In this document: piece by piece, positions 53,763-60,828 of the stretch
Layout: every line of letters begins with the position of its first letter
How positions within the stretch are numbered: position 1 is the first letter of the stretch
Translations under genes and position numbers: made by a program
The notes under the pieces: generated by a model
Told to the model about the DNA's origin: nothing
Database searches by the model: none
Seen by the model: only the letters and a program-made list of their open reading frames with translations
NCBI RefSeq assembly: GCF_012584455.1
Contig: NZ_JABAEB010000001.1
Span: forward strand, 376,657 to 440,656
DNA length: 64,000 nt
Source of the DNA: Shewanella oncorhynchi
Lineage (GTDB): Bacteria; Pseudomonadota; Gammaproteobacteria; Enterobacterales; Shewanellaceae
Reading direction: 5' to 3'

Positions 53763-53773
53763 TAGGAAAAATA

Positions 53774-54178
53774 ATGAAGCCTTCTGAGCGCCGCAAGGCC
53801 CGCCGTTTAGCCGTTCAAGCCATCTATTCATGGCAACTAAGCGGGAATAATATTGCCGATGTCGAGCATGAGTTTTTAACTGAACAAAGTCTCGACGGTG
53901 TTGATGTAGCTTATTTTCGTGAGCTATTTTCAGGCGTTGCAACGAAGAAAACCCAATTGGATGAGCTGATCATCCCGCATCTGGAACGCCCGATTGATGA
54001 AGTGTCTCCAGTAGAGAAAGCCATAGTTCGTTTAGCGACCTATGAGCTGACTTTCCGTAAAGATGTGCCATACAAGGTCGCGATTAACGAAGCGATTGAG
54101 TTGGCAAAAGCTTTCGGTGCGGACGAGAGTCATAAGTTTGTGAACGGACTGCTCGACAAACTGGTTGCACGCAAGTAA
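53774..54178 (+). CDS. nusB: NusB, transcription antitermination factor
   Basis: 134 residues, all-helical NusB fold ([20 protein letters not shown] opening; [22 protein letters not shown] near the end). With NusE (S10) it binds boxA RNA in rRNA leaders and promotes antitermination. The ribH-nusB linkage is common in Proteobacteria. A strong terminator follows. Confidence 0.97.
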
Positions 54179-54187
54179 TAAAGACAA

Positions 54188-54211
54188 ACGGTATCTTAGG
54201 ATACCGTTTTT
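54188..54211 (+). terminator. Terminator after nusB
   Basis: Stem ACGGTATC / GATACCGT with loop TTAG, followed by five T residues. It separates the riboflavin/nusB transcript from thiL, so read-through or a separate promoter must serve thiL. Confidence 0.92.
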
Positions 54212-54241
54212 CATTGCTAACAAAGGTGGCCGATGTAAGTC

Positions 54242-55213
54242 GTGCCAAACTGTACAGTGAAAGAATTCCAATTAATTGAATGTTATTTTAGCAACCGCGG
54301 CCCCACTCGCCGTGATGTGAAGCTTGGCATCGGTGACGATTGCGCTTTAGTGCAACCTGCAGAAAACAAGTCGATCGCTATCTCCTGTGACACCTTAGTT
54401 GAAAATGTCCATTTCTTCCCCGATATGCCTCCTGCTGCCTTAGGTTACAAAGCCTTAGCGGTAAATTTATCTGATCTGGCTGCCATGGGCGCTGAACCCG
54501 CGTGGATGACGCTTGCCTTAACGCTACCCGAAGTCGATGAGACTTGGCTAAGTGGCTTTAGTGAAGGCTTGTTTGAAGCGGCCGATTACTATGGCATCGC
54601 CTTAATTGGCGGCGATACGACTCGTGGTCCACGGGCGATTAACATCACAGTGCACGGCCAAGTCCCACAGGGTAAGGCACTCACTCGTCATGGTGCTAAA
54701 GCCGGTGATTGGATTTATGTCACGGGCACGCTCGGAGATTCGGCCTTAGGTCTGGATATCATTCGAGGCGCACAACAGGCCAGAGCCGAGCATAAAGAAT
54801 TCCTGATCAATCGCCATTATCGTCCAACACCAAGAGTCTTAGCGGGCCAAGCTTTGCGTTCGCTTGCCTCCAGTGCAATCGATCTTTCCGACGGGTTTAT
54901 CTCGGATATCGGTCATGTGCTTAAGGCTTCGGCAGTTGGTGCTGTGGTGGATGTTAATTGCATCCCGCTTTCACGCGCGATGCAAGATACCGTCAGCGAG
55001 GAGCATGCCTTAGGTTATGCGCTGACGGGGGGCGAAGATTATGAATTGCTGTTCACCGTTCCTGAAGCGCAAAAAGGTGCGCTTGAGACAGCGTTGAGCC
55101 ATGCAGGAGCAAAGTTTGTTCGCGTTGGACAAATTTGTGCGGGCAGTAAGCTCAAGTTGCAACTCAATGGTGAGCCGTTTACGCCGCCGTATCACGGTTT
55201 CGAGCACTTTTAA
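54242..55213 (+). CDS. thiL: ThiL, thiamine-monophosphate kinase
   Basis: 323 residues if the GTG at 54242 is used. A second GTG at 54257 gives MKEFQLIECYF, which is closer to the usual ThiL opening; neither has a strong ribosome site, so the start is unsure. The ATP/Mg region GIGDDCALV (about residues 29-37) and the AIR-synthase-like fold with VNLSDLAAMGAEP are conserved. It phosphorylates thiamine phosphate to thiamine pyrophosphate. Nine bases separate it from pgpA. Confidence 0.95.
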   Translation: MPNCTVKEFQLIECYFSNRGPTRRDVKLGIGDDCALVQPAENKSIAISCDTLVENVHFFPDMPPAALGYKALAVNLSDLAAMGAEPAWMTLALTLPEVDETWLSGFSEGLFEAADYYGIALIGGDTTRGPRAINITVHGQVPQGKALTRHGAKAGDWIYVTGTLGDSALGLDIIRGAQQARAEHKEFLINRHYRPTPRVLAGQALRSLASSAIDLSDGFISDIGHVLKASAVGAVVDVNCIPLSRAMQDTVSEEHALGYALTGGEDYELLFTVPEAQKGALETALSHAGAKFVRVGQICAGSKLKLQLNGEPFTPPYHGFEHF

Positions 55214-55222
55214 GCGAAGAGC

Positions 55223-55723
55223 ATGTTAATGAAATGGTTGTCAAAGGATCAGGTGCTAACGCGCCTGTCATTAAAAAATCCTGTCCACTTTTTGGCACTC
55301 GGTTTCGGTAGCGGGCTCGCCGCTAAAGCACCTGGTACTTTCGGTACCTTAGCAGCCATTCCCCTCTATTTATTGATGGCGCCATTACCGCTCACTTGGT
55401 ATATCGGCTTAACCTTATTGAGCGCATTTGCGGGATTTTATATCTGCGGTAAAGCCGCTCAAGATATGGGGGTACACGATCACGGTGCTATTGTGTGGGA
55501 TGAAGTGGTTGGGCTACTGATCACTATGATAGCGGCACCAGCAGGTTGGGGTTGGTTGTTAGTCGGCTTTGGTCTATTTCGCTTTTTCGACATCATCAAG
55601 CCTTGGCCTATTCGATGGCTCGATGCCAAAGTTCATGGTGGCTTTGGCATTATGATTGACGATGTCTTAGCGGGCGTGTTTTCGTTTATTTGTCTGCAAG
55701 GGCTAGTCTGGTGTTTTAGCTAA
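55223..55723 (+). CDS. pgpA: PgpA, phosphatidylglycerophosphatase A
   Basis: 166 residues with three or four membrane helices. The conserved regions GSGLAAKAPGTFGTLAA and VWDEVVG plus FFDIIKPWPI are those of PgpA, which dephosphorylates phosphatidylglycerophosphate in the inner membrane. Start at 55223, or two codons later at 55229. Follows thiL, as in E. coli. Confidence 0.96.
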   Translation: MLMKWLSKDQVLTRLSLKNPVHFLALGFGSGLAAKAPGTFGTLAAIPLYLLMAPLPLTWYIGLTLLSAFAGFYICGKAAQDMGVHDHGAIVWDEVVGLLITMIAAPAGWGWLLVGFGLFRFFDIIKPWPIRWLDAKVHGGFGIMIDDVLAGVFSFICLQGLVWCFS

Positions 55724-55785
55724 CATTATCGCTAACCTCACATGATAGTTAACCCGGCATGTTAGTTAGCATGGCCAACAACTAA

Positions 55786-55825
55786 CCCTTAGTTTTTGAT
55801 ATAGCCCCTTAGCTTGTGATATAGA
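55786..55825. repeat. 20-bp tandem duplication between pgpA and recN
   Basis: CCCTTAGTTTTTGATATAGC (55786-55805) is followed by CCCTTAGCTTGTGATATAGA (55806-55825), 17 of 20 identical. Non-coding, between the convergent genes pgpA and recN. Confidence 0.88.
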
Positions 55826-55876
55826 GTGTGTAGATTCAAGCGTTTAGCGATCTCATTCGTTATCTGATTCATACTA

Positions 55877-57535
55877 CTATTGCAGCAGTTCCCTTGCGTT
55901 CGCTAGGGTATTGCTGGTGATAGTATCGCCACCTAACAGTCTTGCAAGCTCTTGGATACGCTGCTCACGATCGAGCGATTTCATTGTGGTCTCAGTACTG
56001 CCTGCCTTATTAAATTTATCGACGAACATGTGTTGATGACCATTGCCCGCAACTTGCGGCAAGTGAGTCACGCACAGTACTTGGGTCGATTCCCCTAAGC
56101 TGCGTAACATGCGGCCCACCACTGCGGCGGTGGGGCCAGAAATCCCGACATCCACCTCATCGAAAATTAATGTCGGTGTGGCAACTTTTTTCGCGGTAAT
56201 CACTTGGATCCCTAATCCTATGCGTGAAAGCTCACCGCCAGACGCGACTTTCGAAATCGGTTGCAAAGGTTGGCCAGGGTTAGTGGTTACCATAAATTCG
56301 ATATTGTCACTGCCATTGGCTGACATTTGCTCGGGGTGGAAATTGACTTCGATCGTAAATTTACCCTTAGGCATATTCAGTTCGTGGATTGACTGAGTCA
56401 CCAGTTTGTCGAGTTCTTTAGCATAGCGGGCACGGCTTTGGCTGAGCTTTTGCGCATTGCTAAGATAAGCGGCTCTACTTGCCTCGACTTGAAGCTGAAT
56501 TTCTTCAAGTTTACTTTCATCACTGTCTAAGGTGCTTAGCTCAGCCTTTAATGCTAAATGATGCTCGGCCAGTTTATTCGGGCTAACATGATGCTTACGC
56601 GCCAGTTGCATGGCTTTTGATAGCCGTTCTTCTAAATAGGCAAAGTGGGTTGGATCGAGTTCAAGCTTACTCAAATAGTGCTGTAATTCGCCTGCACTTT
56701 CTTGCACTTGGATTAAGGCATCATTGAGCATAGTGTTGATATTGCTTAATGCGGGATCGTAGCTTTGCAGATCTTCGGCGAGGGAAACGACTCGGTTGAG
56801 TAGCGACTCTATATTGTTCTCTTCGCCCTCTGTGAGTATATCTAAGCTCGCCTGACAGGTATCAATCAACTCAGTGCCATTAGCCAGACGTTTGTGCTCT
56901 TGCTCAATCTCATCGAACTCATCAACTTTAAGATCAAACTCATCGAGTTCTTCTACTTGATATTGCACTAATTGCTTACGGGCAATACGTTCATGCTGGG
57001 AGGCTTCGAGTTGTTTTAAATCGGCCTCAATTTGCTTGCAGCGTTGAAAGCTAGCGGCAACCGTATCGATAAGCAATCTGTGGTTGGCATAACTGTCGAG
57101 CAGGGTGAGTTGATGTTCACTTTTTAACATTGCATGGTGCGCATGTTGACCGTGAATACCGATAAGCAACTGACCCAGTAATTTGAGTTGCGTCAGCGGC
57201 ACTGGATTACCATTGATGTAGGCGCGTGAACGGCCATCGCTACCAATAGTCCGACGTAGAATGCACTCATCATCGAGTTCAAGATCGTTATCTTCTAACC
57301 AACGTTTTGCCAGTGGAATATCATCCAAGGAAAAGCGGGCGCTGACCTCGGTTTTATTGGCTCCGGGACGAACACTGCTGGCATCGGCGCGATTGCCTAG
57401 GCATAGGCCTAGCGCATCGATGGCAATCGATTTACCTGCACCGGTTTCACCTGTGATGCTGGTCATACCGGGGCGAAAATCCAGTTCTAAAAAACGGACG
57501 ATAGCGAAGTTATTAATGCTGAGTTGGCAAAGCAT
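55877..57535 (-). CDS. recN: RecN, DNA repair ATPase
   Basis: 552 residues from the ATG at 57535, which has AGGA seven bases upstream and matches the usual RecN start (MLCQLSINNFAIV); the frame is open further up but without support. SMC-like: Walker A GETGAGKS near residue 30, a long coiled coil (about 150-370), and Walker B LIFDEVDVGISG near the end. RecN acts early in double-strand break repair. Two LexA boxes lie upstream, so it is an SOS gene. Confidence 0.97.
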   Translation of the reverse strand: MLCQLSINNFAIVRFLELDFRPGMTSITGETGAGKSIAIDALGLCLGNRADASSVRPGANKTEVSARFSLDDIPLAKRWLEDNDLELDDECILRRTIGSDGRSRAYINGNPVPLTQLKLLGQLLIGIHGQHAHHAMLKSEHQLTLLDSYANHRLLIDTVAASFQRCKQIEADLKQLEASQHERIARKQLVQYQVEELDEFDLKVDEFDEIEQEHKRLANGTELIDTCQASLDILTEGEENNIESLLNRVVSLAEDLQSYDPALSNINTMLNDALIQVQESAGELQHYLSKLELDPTHFAYLEERLSKAMQLARKHHVSPNKLAEHHLALKAELSTLDSDESKLEEIQLQVEASRAAYLSNAQKLSQSRARYAKELDKLVTQSIHELNMPKGKFTIEVNFHPEQMSANGSDNIEFMVTTNPGQPLQPISKVASGGELSRIGLGIQVITAKKVATPTLIFDEVDVGISGPTAAVVGRMLRSLGESTQVLCVTHLPQVAGNGHQHMFVDKFNKAGSTETTMKSLDREQRIQELARLLGGDTITSNTLANARELLQ

Positions 57536-57567
57536 AGTGAATTCCTGTCGAAAAACATACCAAACCA

Positions 57568-57583
57568 CTGTATTGATAAACAG
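57568..57583 (-). promoter_or_regulatory. LexA box 1 of recN
   Basis: CTGTATTGATAAACAG fits the gammaproteobacterial SOS box CTG-N10-CAG, including the flanking CTGT/ACAG. It lies 32 bp upstream of the recN ATG. Confidence 0.9.
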
Positions 57584-57589
57584 TATATA

Positions 57590-57605
57590 CTGATTTTATA
57601 TACAG
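57590..57605 (-). promoter_or_regulatory. LexA box 2 of recN
   Basis: CTGATTTTATATACAG also fits CTG-N10-CAG. Centre-to-centre distance from box 1 is 22 bp, about two helical turns. Confidence 0.85.
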
Positions 57606-57663
57606 TAAAGTGGCTTGGGTGAAAAATCGGCATTATCGGCAGTGAATATTTTTAATTAACTGA

Positions 57664-58626
57664 TTATGAATGGGTTCTTACTAAGCTTTCTAAGATAGGT
57701 AAACTGAAGAAAGTGACTAAGGTGCCAAATAGAATGCCCTGAGCACTGGTTGAAGCCTGAGTGTTATAACGCTGGGCGAGTAAGTACACGCTAGCCGCGG
57801 TGGGCAGTGCGCTCAAGATCACGCCCATGATCAGGTAGTCACCACTTACGCCAAAACGGTTAAGCATAAAGTAGACGAGTGCCGGTTGGATAGCCAGCTT
57901 GAAGAGATTGATAAGGCTCAGTTCGATAAAATTTTTGGGGCTAAATACGCTGCTATCTTTCTGGTAGCGCATCGCTTTGGCGAGTACCATGCCGATAGCA
58001 AATAGGGCGCAGGGGCTTGAGGTATTGCCTATTTGCAGGATCATTAGCGCCAGCCCTGACGGCAGTTTTATTTCTAGCGCCGAAATGCCGATGCCAATTA
58101 AGCTACCAATAACGATAGGGTTTTTACCGACCGCCATTGCCATTATGATTAAGGCGTGGTGTTGTCTTTGGGTGTTAGTGGCCAGTTCCATCGAGACTAA
58201 GGCGACGGCAAACATCAGCACGGATAATAAGCTGGCAATCGAGGCGGCGACTAAGGCACTTTGTTGCTGCGGAAAGAGGATGATGAGCAGTGGAATACCA
58301 ATAAATGCCGTATTGCCAAAGGTGGCATTGAGGGCTCGAATGGCGGCAACCGCATGCTGTTTAGGGTTAGCGATCAGCGATAGCCCAAGGCAGACAAGAT
58401 AAGTGATCACCATAGCCGTGCTGTAGCCCGCAATAAATCCCCATTGCAAAATCTCGCCAATCGGCTGCTGGGCGAGTGCGATAAGCATGATTGCAGGGAA
58501 CGCAATATAGTAGACATATTGGTTCAGCACTTGATCCGTATCGACGGGCAAGAGTTTTAGTTTTTGCACTAGTGTACCGAGCAACATGATCCCGAAGACG
58601 GCAAACAGAGGGGTTAAAATGGTCAT
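57664..58626 (-). CDS. AEC-family (auxin efflux carrier-like) transporter
   Basis: 320 residues from the ATG at 58626; a GTG at 58635 is an alternative. About ten membrane helices in two halves; NATFGNTAFIGIPLLI in the middle is the typical discontinuous helix region of this family, which exports malonate, auxin-like acids or amino acids. Substrate unknown. Divergent from a LysR gene about 290 bp away; the spacer shows no other gene. Confidence 0.92.
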   Translation of the reverse strand: MTILTPLFAVFGIMLLGTLVQKLKLLPVDTDQVLNQYVYYIAFPAIMLIALAQQPIGEILQWGFIAGYSTAMVITYLVCLGLSLIANPKQHAVAAIRALNATFGNTAFIGIPLLIILFPQQQSALVAASIASLLSVLMFAVALVSMELATNTQRQHHALIIMAMAVGKNPIVIGSLIGIGISALEIKLPSGLALMILQIGNTSSPCALFAIGMVLAKAMRYQKDSSVFSPKNFIELSLINLFKLAIQPALVYFMLNRFGVSGDYLIMGVILSALPTAASVYLLAQRYNTQASTSAQGILFGTLVTFFSLPILESLVRTHS

Positions 58627-58916
58627 TTCCCTCACTCATCCTTACGATTAAATTTGAATAAACTCGCCCACCGTCGTCATTTTACTGTTGCTTTGATTCT
58701 TGGTGGCCAGAGTTACAGCACTTGCTTCTTTTTATGTCACTTTAGAGCCAGATTTAGCGCCAGCGCAGTAAAACTCGCCACAAAATAACATACCATTTCA
58801 ATCTAAGGCTATTGCGCTATGGTCGTATAAGTGAATAATTCAATGTTTAAAACACAATCACTTAGTGAATTTAGCGTTTTAACGTCAATACCCAATATGT
58901 GAAATTAGGATATGCA

Positions 58917-59816
58917 ATGAGTGATGATTTAGGCGCTGAACTACAACTTGTCTATCTTTTTGTGCATTTAGTCAATGCGGGCAGTTTTTCGCAGGCGGCG
59001 AAAGAGCTCGATATGCCCATCGCCACTGTGAGCCGCAAGTTAGCGAAGTTGGAAGAGAAGCTCGATAAACAGCTTTTTATGCGCAGCACCCGCAAGTTGC
59101 GACTGACAGAGGAAGGGCTGGCGCTCTTTCAACGCTACCAGAGTGTGGTCGCTCAATTTGATGAACTAAGTGGTTTAGGCAGTGATAAACCCGAGGGAAC
59201 TTTGCGCATCGCCGCGCCGATTTCGATTATTTCCATTGTGTTTATTCAAGCATTGAATGAGTTTGGCCGTTTGTATCCTGATATCCGTTTGCACATTTCC
59301 CAGAGTAATGAGTTAGTGGATTTGATCGACAAAGGCATAGATGTGGCGATTGTTGGCGGGGCTCAGCCTGATTCTTCTTGGGTGTCGAGTACCTTAGGCG
59401 AGCTCGACTATTGCCTGTTTGCCACGCCAGAATATTTGGCTCAGGCACCTAAACTTGAGCATCCCGATGATCTTGAAGCCCATCAACTGATAAAAGTCTG
59501 GCCGCTGTTTAATTGGCATTTAAAGCATCCAAGCGGCGAGTCTTTTTATTTTAATGGCCCGACTAAGCTCACCCTCACGGATTTACACGGAGCGATTCAG
59601 GCGACCTTAGGCCATGGCGGGATCTTGTATGGTCCTGAACTATTTGTAAAACAGCAGATTAAAGAGGGAAAACTTAAAGTATTACTGCCGGAATGGATTG
59701 GCGAACAGAGGCGAATTTCGATTTTATATCATCAGCGCAGCCAGCAGCCGCTAAAGGTAAGAGTCTTTATTGAGTTTATGCAGTCAAAGGCGCCAGAGTT
59801 ATTCTCTATGCGTTGA
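58917..59816 (+). CDS. LysR-family regulator, divergent from the AEC transporter gene
   Basis: 299 residues from the ATG at 58917, with AGGA six bases upstream; the ATG six codons earlier (58899) has none. Winged HTH (about 5-65, NAGSFSQAAKELDMPIATVSRKLAKLE) and effector domain (about 90-290). Position suggests control of the AEC gene. Confidence 0.92.
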   Translation: MSDDLGAELQLVYLFVHLVNAGSFSQAAKELDMPIATVSRKLAKLEEKLDKQLFMRSTRKLRLTEEGLALFQRYQSVVAQFDELSGLGSDKPEGTLRIAAPISIISIVFIQALNEFGRLYPDIRLHISQSNELVDLIDKGIDVAIVGGAQPDSSWVSSTLGELDYCLFATPEYLAQAPKLEHPDDLEAHQLIKVWPLFNWHLKHPSGESFYFNGPTKLTLTDLHGAIQATLGHGGILYGPELFVKQQIKEGKLKVLLPEWIGEQRRISILYHQRSQQPLKVRVFIEFMQSKAPELFSMR

Positions 59817-59837
59817 TTTAACGAGGGGAACTGATTT

Positions 59838-60071
59838 TTAGCGTCTTTTAGGTTTTACGGTGTTTTTGCTCATAGTATTTTGCGTTTGTTTTGCGTCTTG
59901 CAGGCTGGAGCGTGTCGCGGGCAGTATGCCGAGTTCTAAGAAGTATCCCACTAAACGCCGCAGTTCGAATAAAGAACCGATACGCTGTTGATCTTTGATG
60001 GTCAGTTTCCAACTGTCGGTTCGTCCTTCGCTATTGGTTAAGATAAATCCTTGATAAACAATCTTTTTCAT
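59838..60071 (-). CDS. Small conserved-looking protein of unknown function
   Basis: 77 residues, basic C-terminus (ending KPKRR). The opening MKKIVYQGFILTNSEGRTDSW and the following LFELRRLVGYFLE suggest a small folded domain, loosely like DUF3319 proteins, but I do not recognise it with certainty. GGAATAACTC region gives no strong ribosome site. Convergent with the LysR gene. Coding nature is likely because the frame is free of stops and the composition resembles neighbours. Confidence 0.6.
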   Translation of the reverse strand: MKKIVYQGFILTNSEGRTDSWKLTIKDQQRIGSLFELRRLVGYFLELGILPATRSSLQDAKQTQNTMSKNTVKPKRR

Positions 60072-60167
60072 TGGAATAACTCAATATTGGCTGATGGAAC
60101 TTGCTAGCCTTGGTCTTATTCGTTTTGTGGCTTGCATGAAAGTGATTGCAGTCGAGACTAGAGGCTT

Positions 60168-60193
60168 ATTGTTTAGAAACATTGTTTAGAAAT
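60168..60193. repeat. 13-bp tandem duplication downstream of yjaG
   Basis: ATTGTTTAGAAAC (60168-60180) followed by ATTGTTTAGAAAT (60181-60193), just beyond the yjaG terminator stem. Confidence 0.85.
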
Positions 60194-60221
60194 AAGGGTG
60201 CTTGAGTAACCCCAAGCACCC
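60188..60221 (-). terminator. Terminator of the barA-yjaG unit
   Basis: Minus-strand stem GGGTGCTTG / CAAGCACCC with an 8-nt loop, followed by TTATTTCT. Confidence 0.8.
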
Positions 60222-60228
60222 CCATCAA

Positions 60229-60828
60229 TTAAGCGACGCTGATACCGATATTTGATACGCCAGCTTCGATAATGTCTTTGCGTAAACCTTTGACCAGTTC
60301 TGCGGTGATCTTCGGATTTTCTTCAATAATTTCCAACAGAGAATTTTGTAATTCTTTCTCTTCTTCCATGACTTCATGGGCGAAAACGAAATCATCTAAT
60401 GCTTCATCCACCAAATCGACATCGCTGATCGCTTCGATGTAGTTAGCCACTGTGCTGGATGATAATTTGCTGATATTGACTATATCTTCTTCAATTTTGC
60501 CTTGGATCGCACCCAGTAAGGTCGATATGGCGACCACTGCATCCATAGCAGGATAGACGCCATAGGCTTCAAAATCAGCAGGATCTGGGGTGTTATCTTC
60601 CAAGCGTTGCAGATGCACATCGACATTGAATTTGAGCTTGGAGTCGTACTGGGATTGCCACAATAGTTCTAATGCGGTACTCAACACAGTAGGATCGCCA
60701 AACTCACAGACTTCGGAAAACAGTTGATAGTTGGGCAACATACGTTGGCAAAGTGCAGTGGCAAAGAGTTGTTTTTGTGGCAGTGTTAACGCCTTGAGAC
60801 GTTTAAAGAAGCCCGTTTTTTTGGTCAT
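60229..60828 (-). CDS. yjaG: YjaG, DUF416 family protein
   Basis: 199 residues, all-helical, matching the DUF416 pattern (SEVCEFGDPTVLSTALELLWQ; HLQRLEDNTPDPADF). Function unknown although widely conserved in gammaproteobacteria. Its start lies 26 bp inside the 3' end of barA, in another frame, so it is translated from the barA message. Confidence 0.93.
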   Translation of the reverse strand: MTKKTGFFKRLKALTLPQKQLFATALCQRMLPNYQLFSEVCEFGDPTVLSTALELLWQSQYDSKLKFNVDVHLQRLEDNTPDPADFEAYGVYPAMDAVVAISTLLGAIQGKIEEDIVNISKLSSSTVANYIEAISDVDLVDEALDDFVFAHEVMEEEKELQNSLLEIIEENPKITAELVKGLRKDIIEAGVSNIGISVA

